Source: Verrucomicrobiota bacterium
GTDB lineage: Bacteria; Verrucomicrobiota; Verrucomicrobiia; Opitutales; Oceanipulchritudinaceae
Direction of reading: 5' to 3'
Length of the DNA: 47,164 nucleotides
NCBI GenBank assembly: GCA_021208135.1
Contig: JAJOKB010000073.1
Location: 1 to 47,164, forward strand
The translations under genes and the position numbers were made by a program. Below the pieces are notes generated by a model, which searched no databases, was not told the origin of the DNA, and was given only the letters and a program-made list of their open reading frames with translations. Below, piece by piece: positions 1-9,267 of the stretch. Each line of letters starts with the position of its first letter. Within the stretch, counting starts at the first letter, position 1.

Positions 1-85
1 TAATGCAAGCGAACGGAATTTTAGCGGTGCGCTTAAATCAATGCTTCTTGACCTTGGCTGCTGTGACTATTGGCTTGAAGCGACT

Positions 86-1201
86 ATGATACCCGAATGT
101 TTCGCCTTGGTGACACGACTTCGAGAACTGAGTTCAGAAGTTGTGCGCAAACCTGTCATCACAGGATTTGACGGTTTCGTTGATGAAATGATCAATGTGG
201 TTGGCTCACGTCAAAATCCTGACCAGTATCAACCTGTTGCGGATATAGCAACTTTTGGAGCCATGGTGACTGCAGCTGCAGGCAAGAGCAGCCTCAGGGA
301 AATCGTTATTCACCGGACAGATGCCGGAGGCTGTGCGGTTAATTTGGGCGATGGATTGCGACGTTAGGATTGCCGTTGGAGTGCTATGCCACTTTGGGTA
401 ATCCGCCGCATGCAGCTTTTAGCGATTTCATAAAGCTGTGTCGACATTTTGAGACCTGGGGGGGATGAACCGGGACGGACACTTGCCTACGAGTTCAGTG
501 ATGGCAAATTGATGTTCAGTGCAGTGCAGCAGTTGACCCAATTCACGCCAGAAAGCGTGCGCAAGGCGATAGCCAACGGAAGATTTAAAACCGCCTGTAA
601 GGAAGCTGCTCTGATTGCGATGACAAACTGGACATTATATCCGCACATGACAGCAGTGTGGCGAATGCTAATTGAGGAAGTGTTCAATGACCTTGAACAC
701 AGACCTTGGATTTTCCTTGATTTGGTTGATCCCGGGGCTCGCACTGACGCAGACATTGCAGACATGCTAAAGGTTCTACCCGCACTTCAGAAACATGGCG
801 AAGTGGTGCTTGGGTTAAACGGCAACGAAGGGAACAGGATCGCACATGTGTTGGGTTTGGCGCGCAGCGGCGAAGAATCCGAACCGCTGAAGGCGCAAGC
901 AGCGGCCATTCGACAAAAATTGGGCGTGTCTCAGGTTACCGTACATTTGACCAAACGGGCGGTGTCGGCTGAAAAAGATGCAGTTGCATCATGGGAAGGA
1001 CCCTACTGCGACAAGCCGTTGAAGAGCACTGGAGCAGGAGACAGGTTTAATTCCGGCTATTGTTTGGGTCTGGTGCTAGGATTGTCCCCTACCGAAAGGC
1101 TCATAACGGCAACTGCAGCCTCTGGCTTTTTCGTGCGCAATGCACGCAGTGCGACCTATGCCGAACTGATAGATTTTATCGCAGACTGGAGCCAAGCTTG
1201 A
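86..1201 (+). CDS. PfkB-family carbohydrate kinase (two frameshifts)
   Basis: Ribokinase/PfkB-type sugar kinase, expected to phosphorylate a sugar or nucleoside with ATP in the cytoplasm; the substrate is not readable. The N-terminal part holds VITGFDGFVDE, the usual opening strand with the substrate-binding Asp, and the C-terminal part holds STGAGDRFNSGYC, the PfkB signature with the catalytic Asp and anion hole. The reading frame is broken twice: a base is missing near 362-364 and one is extra in the G7 run at 458-464. Reading across restores a continuous protein of about 371 residues (segment LPLECYATLGNPPHA lies in the shifted frame). I chose ATG 86; ATG 41 in the same frame is possible but adds residues unlike the family. 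It ends 8 bp before glcD and looks like the first gene of a seven-gene run. Confidence 0.8.
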
Positions 1202-1209
1202 ATTCGATC

Positions 1210-2595
1210 ATGAAACCTTATGGCGTACCGGATATAGTAACCCTGCGGGCGATCTGTGGAGAGCAGCAGGTTTTGACTGCCGAGGAGGATCTGATAGCGT
1301 ACAGTTTCGATGGTACGGCGGCACTGCGCAAACGACCGGCCGCCGTGGTATTCCCAACCGACACACAACAAGTAAGTGAACTGGTTAAATACGCGGCACA
1401 GAACAGGGTTCCCCTGGTTACCCGAGGTTCAGGAACCGGATTAAGCGGCGGGAGTTTACCGACGGACAACTGCGTGGTGGTGTGTCTGGTAAAAATGAAC
1501 CGCATTTTGGAAGTGGACACGCGCAATTTAACATTAACTGCGGAGGCAGGGGTGTTGACCCAGAGTATTGCCGATGCGGCAGGCAAAGAAGGTTTATTTT
1601 ATCCACCTGATCCCGGTTCGATGAAAATCAGTACCATAGGTGGTAATGTGGCGGAAAACTCCGGTGGTTTGCGCGGTCTGAAATACGGTGTCACTAGAGA
1701 CTATGTCATGGGAATGGAAGTGGTATTACCAGACGGATCCATTGCCTGGTTGGGAGGGAAATGCGTCAAGGATGTTGCTGGTTACAGTTTGCGTGACCTG
1801 TTTATCGGTTCAGAGGGAACATTGGGCATAGTCACCAAAGTTATGCTGAAACTGCTACCCGCGCCGAAAGCAAGAAAAACGCTTCTGGCTATGTTCCCTG
1901 ACATGGAAAGTGCGGCGGAAACTGTATCTGCAATTATTGCAGCGCGTATCATACCGTGCACGCTTGAGTTTCTGGATCAACGCACCGTGCAATGTGTGGA
2001 AGATTACGCACATATTGGGCTGCCGGTAACAGCAGCAGCCATCCTATTAATGGAAACGGATGGACACCCGGTGGTGGTGAACGAAGAAGCGACGGCAATG
2101 GCTGCAATTGCGCGCGACCATGGCTCAACAGAGGTGCGGATAGCAGCTGATCACAACGAAAGTTTGCAATTGGCGGCAGCCCGACGGACCGCATTCTCTG
2201 CGCTGGCGCGCATCAAGCCGACGACCATTCTGGAGGACGCAACCGTACCGAGGAGTGAATTGGCGAAAATGGTATCCTTCATCAATGAAGTGGCAAAGCG
2301 GTACAATCTTGAAATCGCCACCTTTGGCCACATGGGCGACGGCAATCTGCATCCGACATTTCTGACCGACGAACGCAACGAAGAGGAGATGCATCGAGTG
2401 GAACACGCCATGGAAGAAATTTTCGCCAAAGCTCTTGAATTGGGAGGCACCATTACTGGTGAACATGGAGTTGGCGTCGCAAAAAAGAGTTTTTTGAGCA
2501 AGCAATTCGATACTGCATCCATGCGACTACTGCGTGAAGTGCGAGCGACCTTGGATCCGACCGGCATCCTCAACCCCGGAAAAATCTGCGACTGA
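1210..2595 (+). CDS. glcD: FAD-binding glycolate/D-lactate oxidase subunit GlcD
   Basis: FAD-linked oxidase of the GlcD/D-lactate dehydrogenase family, oxidising a 2-hydroxy acid (glycolate or D-lactate) and passing electrons to the Fe-S subunit encoded next. The FAD_binding_4 domain covers roughly residues 35-215, with the FAD pyrophosphate loop TRGSGTGLSGG and GGNVAENSGG. The C-terminal oxidase domain contains GHMGDGNLHPTF and TGEHGVGVAKK and ends with the usual LDPTGILNPGK. The length of about 461 residues is normal. An upstream in-frame start at 1060 lies inside the kinase gene and encodes unrelated sequence, so ATG 1210 is preferred. Its stop overlaps the glcF start (TGATG). No separate glcE gene is visible, so this may be a two-subunit enzyme. 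Glycolate versus D-lactate cannot be decided from sequence alone. Confidence 0.93.
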   Translation: MKPYGVPDIVTLRAICGEQQVLTAEEDLIAYSFDGTAALRKRPAAVVFPTDTQQVSELVKYAAQNRVPLVTRGSGTGLSGGSLPTDNCVVVCLVKMNRILEVDTRNLTLTAEAGVLTQSIADAAGKEGLFYPPDPGSMKISTIGGNVAENSGGLRGLKYGVTRDYVMGMEVVLPDGSIAWLGGKCVKDVAGYSLRDLFIGSEGTLGIVTKVMLKLLPAPKARKTLLAMFPDMESAAETVSAIIAARIIPCTLEFLDQRTVQCVEDYAHIGLPVTAAAILLMETDGHPVVVNEEATAMAAIARDHGSTEVRIAADHNESLQLAAARRTAFSALARIKPTTILEDATVPRSELAKMVSFINEVAKRYNLEIATFGHMGDGNLHPTFLTDERNEEEMHRVEHAMEEIFAKALELGGTITGEHGVGVAKKSFLSKQFDTASMRLLREVRATLDPTGILNPGKICD

Positions 2596-3932
2596 TGAAC
2601 AACAGGAATGCCGACACTCATTCGCTTCATCTCAAAGGATTGGATTATTCGGTCTTACAGCAATGTATGCATTGCGGCATGTGTTTGCCCACCTGTCCAA
2701 CCTACGTCGAAACCAAACTCGAGCGCAACAGTCCCCGGGGAAGAATCGCACTAATGCGCGCCATTGCAGACGATGAGATGAAGCTCACGAAAGCATTCGG
2801 AGAGGAGATGTACTATTGCTTGGGCTGCTTGGCGTGCACAACTGCCTGTCCTGCCGGGGTTGACTACGCACATCTCTTTGAAATGGCTCGCGCTGATGTT
2901 GAAGAACAGGGTGTATTACAACGACCGGAACGCAACTTCTGGCGGTGGTTGAGTCTGGAAGTCATATTCACACGGCCACGTTTGCTGCGCATTTTAGGCA
3001 GAATGCTGTATGTCTATCAAGCCAGCGGTGCCCAATCTTTGGTGCGCAAACTACGCTTGACTGCAGTGCTGCCAAAATCGCTACGTGAACTCGAACCACG
3101 GGCACCCGCAGTACGAAAACGCTTTTCCAACCAATTGATTGACCCCGTGGAAAAATCGACTCCGACCCGCTATCGAGTGGGACTGCTGACAGGATGCGTG
3201 CAAGATATTCTACTCTCTGAGGTCAATCGCGACACGGTTGACTGCCTATTAGCTAACGGTTGTGAAGTCATAACGCCCAGCGTACAAAGTTGCTGTGGTT
3301 CGTTACATGCCCACAATGGGGACCTAGAGCTGGCGAAGCGTATGGCCCGGACGCTTCTAGACGCATTTGACATCGAAAAACTGGACGCCGTCATCACTAA
3401 TGCTGCTGGCTGCGGGTCGCATCTCAAGCACTATGACAGACTGTTGGCAGATGACCCGGTTTACGCTGAACGTGCCTGGCAATGGTCACGCAAACTGAAG
3501 GACATTCACGAATGGCTGGTGAGCATTCAATTCCGAGCGCCTTCGGCATCTGTTCAACCTGAAAACCGCCGGGTAACCTACCATGAGGCTTGTCACTTGT
3601 CACATGGTCAAAAAATCACCCGGCAACCCAGACAATTGCTGCAATCAATACCCGGATTGGACTGGATAGAATTACCGGAGTCAACCTGGTGTTGTGGCAG
3701 CGCCGGAGTGTACAACATTACCCAACCGGAGCAGGCGCAAAAGCTGCTCGAGCGCAAGCTCGATCATATTGGTCCTACGCAAGCAGCGGTAGTCGCAACT
3801 GCCAATCCGGGATGTCACCTCCAAGTGGAATTCGGCCTGCGTCAACGAGGATGGGATGTAAAAGTGATGCATCCGATTTCGCTGCTGGCTGAGGCCTACC
3901 GCAATGAATCTCAACACAGTCGCCTTACTTGA
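2595..3932 (+). CDS. glcF: Glycolate oxidase iron-sulfur subunit GlcF
   Basis: Iron-sulfur partner of GlcD that carries electrons towards the quinone pool. Two 4Fe-4S ferredoxin-type motifs lie near the N-terminus, CMHCGMCLPTCP (about residue 27) and CLGCLACTTACP (about residue 77). Two CCG domains follow, seen as QSCCGSLHAHNGD and STWCCGSAG, plus the pattern HEACHLSHGQ. The length of 445 residues agrees with GlcF. Translation is probably coupled to glcD through the 1-base TGATG overlap. The stop is 3 bp before the NusG-like gene. The pairing with GlcD and the CCG motifs make the call secure; D-lactate dehydrogenase Fe-S subunit is the only close alternative. Confidence 0.93.
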   Translation: MNNRNADTHSLHLKGLDYSVLQQCMHCGMCLPTCPTYVETKLERNSPRGRIALMRAIADDEMKLTKAFGEEMYYCLGCLACTTACPAGVDYAHLFEMARADVEEQGVLQRPERNFWRWLSLEVIFTRPRLLRILGRMLYVYQASGAQSLVRKLRLTAVLPKSLRELEPRAPAVRKRFSNQLIDPVEKSTPTRYRVGLLTGCVQDILLSEVNRDTVDCLLANGCEVITPSVQSCCGSLHAHNGDLELAKRMARTLLDAFDIEKLDAVITNAAGCGSHLKHYDRLLADDPVYAERAWQWSRKLKDIHEWLVSIQFRAPSASVQPENRRVTYHEACHLSHGQKITRQPRQLLQSIPGLDWIELPESTWCCGSAGVYNITQPEQAQKLLERKLDHIGPTQAAVVATANPGCHLQVEFGLRQRGWDVKVMHPISLLAEAYRNESQHSRLT

Positions 3933-3935
3933 GCT

Positions 3936-4485
3936 ATGGAGTTAAACCTGAATCTTGGCACAACGGCGTGGTACTGTTGGCAGGCGCAGCCCAAACGTGA
4001 ACACCGCACTGCCGAATTGGTAAAAATTGAATGCGGGCTGGAAACCTATTGTCCCAGGTTGCGGTACGATAAAAAAACTGTGCGCGGGATAGTTAAATGG
4101 GTTGAGCCTCTGTTTCCTGGGTATCTGTTTGTGCGCTGCGATTTAGGCGAAAATTTGCGGCGAATCCTGTCGATAGGTGCCATTACACGACTGGTCACCG
4201 CTGGCAGTCATGCGCCCATAGTACCGGATGCGTTTATTGATGGGCTCAGAGAACGCCTCGAACTGGTGCAAAATACGGTGGATGATCCCGAACTTAAACC
4301 AGAGCAAGAGGTAACTATTGCCTTTGGGCCTTTTCGCCAATTTTAAAGCTGTGGTGAAAGGTCAAGTATCACCGCAACAAAGGGTGCGTGTTTTGTTGGA
4401 GTTCCTGGGTCAACCTATTCACGTTGAAGTATCGAAGAGCCTATTACTGAAACCTAAACCCAACATCGATGGTGCCAAACTCTAA
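3936..4485 (+). CDS. NusG/RfaH-like transcription antiterminator (one frameshift)
   Basis: Paralog of NusG of the RfaH/UpxY/LoaP kind, expected to bind RNA polymerase and raise processivity through selected operons. The NGN domain fills residues 10-110, with WYCWQAQPKREHR at the start and LFPGYLFVRCDL, a hallmark of the family. The KOW domain is separated by a frameshift: an extra T in the T4 run 4331-4334 gives a premature stop at 4346; with T3 the protein continues GPFANFKAVVKG and then RVRVLLEFLG to a stop at 4485, about 182 residues. It sits between glcF (3 bp) and panE (7 bp) inside an operon, not at the head of a capsule operon as is usual. The targets are unknown. It is too divergent, and the wrong context (no secE, no ribosomal genes), for housekeeping NusG. 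Confidence 0.82.
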
Positions 4486-4492
4486 CATCTCT

Positions 4493-5431
4493 ATGCATCG
4501 CAAAGATATCGATCCATTGCGCATAGGCATTGTTGGCAGCGGTGCCTTGGGTGGGCAATTTGGCATTCGCTTCGCGCATGCGGGACTTGATGTTCACTTT
4601 TTGTTGCGCAGCGACTATGCAATTGTGCAGGAAAAGGGATTCACTCTCGAATTCACCGATGCCGACCCGATGCATCTGAAAACCCCTAACATTTATCGCG
4701 ATGCCGGAAAAATGGGGATTATGGACGTGGTCCTAATCGCCATGAAAACGACCGCCAACGATCATCTACCTGAATTACTGGAGCCTTTGGTTGATGCGAA
4801 CACCGTCCTGTTTACAGTTCAAAATGGACTGGGCAATGTCGAATTTCTGCAACAGCATTTTCCGGGCAATCAGGTGGTGGCTGGATTGGCTCAGATCGGA
4901 GTCAACAGAGTAGCACCTGGCCACATCCGCAGCTTTGTTCCTGGCGGAGGATTTGTGTTGGTTGGAGAACCGGATGGCGTTGATTCAAGTTACGGTGACT
5001 TGATAACAACTCTACTTGAACGGGGAAAGGTAACTACCAAACGTGCCCCCTCTCTCGGTGAAGCACTCTGGCGCAAATTGATGTGGAATGTACCCTATAA
5101 CGGACTCACTATTGTCGCCGGCTGCGTGGGAACGGATGTCATAGTGTCCAATCCTGCGCTAAACGAATACAGCAAAGCCTTGATGCTGGAATTACAAACT
5201 GCATCCTGCGCACTGGGATACCCGATTGAAGCTGAATACGCAGACAAGCTCATAGGGTTTACCAAAAAGCTTGGCGAGTATCTGCCTTCGAGTTTACTGG
5301 ATTTCAAAGCCGGTAGAGCGGTTGAAGTGGAGGCCATCTTTGGAGAGCCGCTCAGAAGGGGAATTAAAGCTGGGGTCAAAATGCCACATCTGCAGTCTTT
5401 ATACTGGCTGCTGAAAGGACTTCACCGATGA
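4493..5431 (+). CDS. panE: 2-dehydropantoate 2-reductase family protein
   Basis: NADPH-dependent ketopantoate reductase family (ApbA/PanE), in the classical case reducing 2-dehydropantoate to pantoate for coenzyme A synthesis. The Rossmann motif IGIVGSGALGGQFG is at residues 10-23. The conserved VLIAMKTT and VLFTVQNGLGN (with the Asn that binds the cofactor) follow, and the C-terminal helical domain has the catalytic Lys in WRKLMWNVPYN. The length of about 312 residues is normal. ATG 4493 is preferred over ATG 4469, because the latter lies within the end of the NusG-like gene. The last 4 bases overlap the ABC transporter start (ATGA). The family contains paralogs with other ketoacid substrates, so the exact reaction is inferred. 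Confidence 0.85.
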   Translation: MHRKDIDPLRIGIVGSGALGGQFGIRFAHAGLDVHFLLRSDYAIVQEKGFTLEFTDADPMHLKTPNIYRDAGKMGIMDVVLIAMKTTANDHLPELLEPLVDANTVLFTVQNGLGNVEFLQQHFPGNQVVAGLAQIGVNRVAPGHIRSFVPGGGFVLVGEPDGVDSSYGDLITTLLERGKVTTKRAPSLGEALWRKLMWNVPYNGLTIVAGCVGTDVIVSNPALNEYSKALMLELQTASCALGYPIEAEYADKLIGFTKKLGEYLPSSLLDFKAGRAVEVEAIFGEPLRRGIKAGVKMPHLQSLYWLLKGLHR

Positions 5432-7169
5432 GTTCGCGCCTGACCTATTACGGAAAATTCATTTGGCCACATCGCTGGCGCTTAGTGCTGGCGATCACTC
5501 TAGGTGCGCTGGCAGGTGCTGCAAGCGGCTTTGGTGTACCGTACTTCATGCAGAGTGTGTTTGCCCGATTTTTTGAAGATACCACGACCCACTATTCAAT
5601 CAGTTATCAACTGTTCATTGCATCCTTGCTTCCGCTAATCTTTGTGGTCAGGGGTCTCTCCTTTTACGGCAATCAGCACACCCTGAATTTTGTTGGTATG
5701 GATGTGCTCAGGCAGGTGCGTGCAGCAGTGTTTGCGCGGATGCAAAAGCTGTCCCTGGGTTACTTTGAAAGACAGCGTTCCGGGGATTTGATCTCACGAC
5801 TCACAGCTGACACCAGTCAGATTCAGGCAGTGATTCATTTGATTACCAAAGAAGGTTTTGTTCAGCCTTTTCATTTTGCTGGGAGGGCTTGGATTTTTTG
5901 ACCTTTCTGTCGATCCGCGAAAGTGAGGCGATGTTCCTGCTCATGCTGCTGGCGGTGACTCCCCTGTTCCTCTTGCCGGTAAAATTCATTGGCAGACATC
6001 TCAAATACCGTGGGCGCCAAGTACAGGAAACATTGGGTGAGGTCACCGAAGTCATGAGCGAAAATCTGCATGCGGTGACTGAAGTCAGAGCCTTCAATTT
6101 GCAGCAACGGGAGCAATCCAGATTTGCCCGATTCAATGATCAGCACCTGCGCTACCACATGAAGATGATCAAGTATTATCTGGTTTCGCAACCGCTGATG
6201 GAAATCATTGCGGTGACCGTGCTTTCAGGAGCTTTCCTGTTTGCATACCGTTCCGGGCTCAGTTTGTCCACATTCCTGGCCATGGGAGGTGCCTTGTTCT
6301 TCACCATTGATGCAGTGAAGCGACTGGTGCGCATGCTCAATGACGTGCAGCGATCTGAAGGCGCATTTGCACGCCTGGAAGCAGTGCTGAACGAGCCCAT
6401 TGCAGTTGAGGATCCACCTCAACCCAGGCAACCCAAGGCGGTGCTCGGGAAAGTTACCTTTAGCGCTGTTGAATTTGCATACGCCGGGGATTCCCCTGCG
6501 CTTTCGGGTATTGATGTGAGTATTGAGCCGGGAACGGTTTGTGCGCTGGTTGGACCCAGCGGTGCTGGCAAAAGCACCTTTGCGAAGCTGATACCCCGCT
6601 TTTATGACGTTACTGGAGGCAACCTGCTAGTCGATGGTGTGGACGTGCGCGAATGGCCACAAGAGGCACTGCGAAGCCACATTGGTATTGTTCCGCAAAT
6701 GCCATTTCTATTCAATGACAGTATCCGCAATAACCTGCGCCTTGCCAGGCCTGATGCCAGTGATGAGGCCATCGAACTGGCTGCCAAAGCTGCTTATGCG
6801 CACGATTTCATCCACGCGCTACCGCAGGGGTACGACACCCAGGTTGGAGAAAACGCAGTGCGATTATCAGGCGGTCAGCGCCAAAGACTGGCATTGGCTC
6901 GCGCATTTTTGCATCCTGCGAAGATCCTGATTCTGGATGAAGCTACATCGGCGCTGGATTCGGAAAGTGAGCAAATGATCCAACGAGCGCTGGAGCAACT
7001 GGTGAATGGACGCACGGTCTTTATCATCGCCCATCGATTTAGCACTATACAACAGGCCCAACGAATCTTACTATTTGATCAAGGAAAAATCGTGGCTGAT
7101 GGCAGTCAATCGCAACTCGCCAACCATCCCCTTTTCCGCAAACTCTACGAAAACCAAATCCTCAAATAA
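5428..7169 (+). CDS. ABC exporter, fused membrane and ATPase domains (MsbA-like; two frameshifts)
   Basis: Half-size ABC exporter of the MsbA/LmrA type with one six-helix membrane domain and one nucleotide-binding domain; works as a dimer in the inner membrane, exporting lipids, lipid-linked glycans or drugs. The membrane domain covers about residues 1-320. The ATPase has Walker A GPSGAGKST, a signature LSGGQRQR, Walker B ILILDEATSALD and the switch histidine in IIAHR. The frame breaks twice close together: one extra T in the T4 run at 5868-5871 and one in the T6 run at 5894-5899. Removing both gives a continuous QPFILLGGLGFLTFLSIRES. It overlaps panE by 4 bp and ends 4 bp before the heparinase-like gene. 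A role in lipid A export is only one possibility. Confidence 0.87.
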
Positions 7170-7173
7170 ACTC

Positions 7174-9000
7174 ATGCTATTTCTTTCCCCCGACAGAAAA
7201 CGCGCATTGCAACAGGCGATCCGTACCCAGGATCCAGACATCACAGCACTGGTAGCAGCCTTAAAAGACACCGAATCCTGCGATTCCGCAGCGGAAAAAT
7301 GGCTCAACTGCATTGCCATTGATTGGCTGGAAGACAATGCAACCTCGATCTCAAACCACTGCAAGGAACTGCTTGCCTTGGTGCAGACAGAAACGCTTCT
7401 GGATCTGGGTCGCGCCAACCAGACTTTGGGCATGGTATTGGCTTACGAGTTCAGCAAGGATCTGTTGGTACCGGCAGAACGTGCCGCCATGGCAAGCGAG
7501 ATTGCAAATCTGGCCCGCTCATTTCTCGATATCCGTGAAGGCAACCCACACATCGTTACCAACAACTGGTTCATGCTGACGCATGGAGCTTGTTTGTTGG
7601 GCTGCCTGGTGGCCAATGGTGAGCTGGCAACAGATGGTTCCCGCATTGATCTGGAAGACTTGCAAGAATGGGCCTTGGAGCGCTGTGATGCGTTTTGCCA
7701 GCACTTTGGCAACGCCGGCTTATACCACGAAGGCAGCGGCTACATCTGCTATACATTGTGTATGCTGGCTCCGGTAATTCTGGCTTTGCAAAACCGGTGT
7801 GATCTGGATTTGACCTCAGAACACACCGGTCTTAGAAAAACGCTCCACTCGATGATGGTAGGCGTAAGCACTGCTAAAGCCGGAGAAAAGATCACTGCTT
7901 ACATGTTGGATTGGAATGATGCCGGTCGCCACGCCGGATCGCTCAATCCGTACATCCCTCTCTTATTATTGAGCCCAAAAGAACTGCAGCCGGCGTTGTT
8001 ACATCGCTTGCGTGTTACTCTGGGAGCGCAAGGTGAACGGCGACTGCGGTGTGCTTACAAAGGTCTGCCAATGGCATTGGCGATTTGGCCACTCGACATG
8101 CCTTCCGGTGATCCGGAAACCGATCTGCCGAGGTGGGCGATGGATAATCGCCATGGATTGGGCTATTGGCGCAGTGCCTGGGATGATCGCAAAGCAGTTG
8201 TTTTTGGATGGTATGCCCGCACGACCTATGCCGCACCGGGTCATTCGCACGACGATGCCGGTTCCATCCGCATGTTTGGTCTGGGGCAGACCTGGATCTG
8301 CGGCGGCGGACAAGCCCGGGGCAAGGCCATTTGGCAAAGTGTGCTTACGCATTTGAATGAGGAGGATAGACCCCGCAAACACCCCAACGCCTTTGTTTTC
8401 TGCAAAAAGCTAACTGCGGAGGGCGGCTGCGTTGGGCTAGAAATGCGTCAGGTATTGGATGCTTACTGCGAGCGCTACCTGACGTGGTCAAGCACCGCAG
8501 GATTTCCAATTGCTCTGGCGGTGCTGGATTTGTTGGACGAACATCGCCTCGAACCCAGACCTTACACCTGGAATCTGTCTTTTCCATCTGAGCTATGCGT
8601 TGATATCGATGCCGACGGCGCAGGCTTTCGCGTAACCAACAAGGAGAAATTGAGTTTGGTCGGCAGGTTTTTGCTCGATGTACCGGACCAATTGAATGCG
8701 TGCGTCATGCCTTCCTCGACTCGAACTTTCAGTGGTGGCAAAAGGGTTGAGTACATCGGAGATCACTACATCTCCGGAGAGTTTCATCATCGGCGCAATT
8801 TACGCATTCTGGTGGCAATGACCCTGATCAACGGAGGTCAAGCACACCCCGATCCCCGCCTGGTTGGTCGCGATATCCAATTTGCCAACGGCCAAACCTG
8901 GAAAGATCCTTACAAGGGTGCCATCATTGAATCGGCAGACTTCAGAACCATGTTGCCAAATTTACAACGCTATCCATCCGGAAGCAAAATAGACCATTAA
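7174..9000 (+). CDS. Heparinase II/III-like polysaccharide lyase-type protein
   Basis: Resembles the heparinase II/III and alginate-lyase type proteins: an all-alpha toroid N-terminal half (about residues 1-340) followed by a beta-rich C-terminal half beginning with the signature segment APGHSHDDAGSIRMFG, equivalent to the family's conserved H-x-H-x-D active-site region. These enzymes cleave uronate-containing polysaccharides by beta-elimination. The protein has about 608 residues. No signal peptide is visible (starts MLFLSPDRKRAL), so it would act in the cytoplasm on imported oligosaccharides, or it is not a classical secreted lyase. ATG 7174 was chosen because it follows the ABC stop by 4 bp; the longer frame back to 7006 overlaps that gene. 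It is the last gene of the run. The substrate is unknown. Confidence 0.72.
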   Translation: MLFLSPDRKRALQQAIRTQDPDITALVAALKDTESCDSAAEKWLNCIAIDWLEDNATSISNHCKELLALVQTETLLDLGRANQTLGMVLAYEFSKDLLVPAERAAMASEIANLARSFLDIREGNPHIVTNNWFMLTHGACLLGCLVANGELATDGSRIDLEDLQEWALERCDAFCQHFGNAGLYHEGSGYICYTLCMLAPVILALQNRCDLDLTSEHTGLRKTLHSMMVGVSTAKAGEKITAYMLDWNDAGRHAGSLNPYIPLLLLSPKELQPALLHRLRVTLGAQGERRLRCAYKGLPMALAIWPLDMPSGDPETDLPRWAMDNRHGLGYWRSAWDDRKAVVFGWYARTTYAAPGHSHDDAGSIRMFGLGQTWICGGGQARGKAIWQSVLTHLNEEDRPRKHPNAFVFCKKLTAEGGCVGLEMRQVLDAYCERYLTWSSTAGFPIALAVLDLLDEHRLEPRPYTWNLSFPSELCVDIDADGAGFRVTNKEKLSLVGRFLLDVPDQLNACVMPSSTRTFSGGKRVEYIGDHYISGEFHHRRNLRILVAMTLINGGQAHPDPRLVGRDIQFANGQTWKDPYKGAIIESADFRTMLPNLQRYPSGSKIDH

Positions 9001-9117
9001 TTGGCATTATTAGCCGATCGCCTGCGGCGCAAAATACCAAAATCAAAACTGATAAAATAAAATAAACACTTAAATTGCTCAATATCAATAGGTTACGACA
9101 TTAATCACTGGATTGGC

Positions 9118-9264
9118 ATGATGACTGCAATATTCCTGCAATTATCTCAATCAATTAACCCATCCAATAGATTAACTGTCATGATCACACTAACCACCAT
9201 TGTAACTATCGTATCTTTCATCGGCTGGCTGCTGCTAGGCTGGCAAGAATATCGAAGCCGCTAA
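9118..9264 (+). CDS. Possible small single-span membrane protein
   Basis: A 48-codon frame begins at ATG 9118 (with a second ATG directly after) and ends at TAA 9264. Its C-terminal half reads as one hydrophobic helix (ITLTTIVTIVSFIGWLLLG) followed by WQEYRSR, a basic cytoplasmic-looking tail. An inner ATG at 9181 would give a 27-residue version that is almost entirely this helix. No clear ribosome binding site is seen, and I recognise no family. It stands alone in a 386 bp gap between the heparinase-like gene and tadA. It could be a chance frame in AT-rich spacer DNA. Confidence 0.3.
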   Translation: MMTAIFLQLSQSINPSNRLTVMITLTTIVTIVSFIGWLLLGWQEYRSR

Positions 9265-9267
9265 CAC

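Noticed and set aside
1060..1209. Extended start of GlcD at 1060
   Set aside because: The extra 50 residues lie inside the kinase gene and are not GlcD-like.
4331..4334. Programmed -1/+1 ribosomal frameshifting in the NusG-like gene
   Set aside because: No slippery heptamer or downstream pseudoknot is evident, and similar one-base errors recur through the whole window.
5428..7169. Two separate ABC transporter genes (membrane part and ATPase part)
   Set aside because: The two halves join perfectly by removing one T from each of two T-runs; the break is inside a helix, not between domains.
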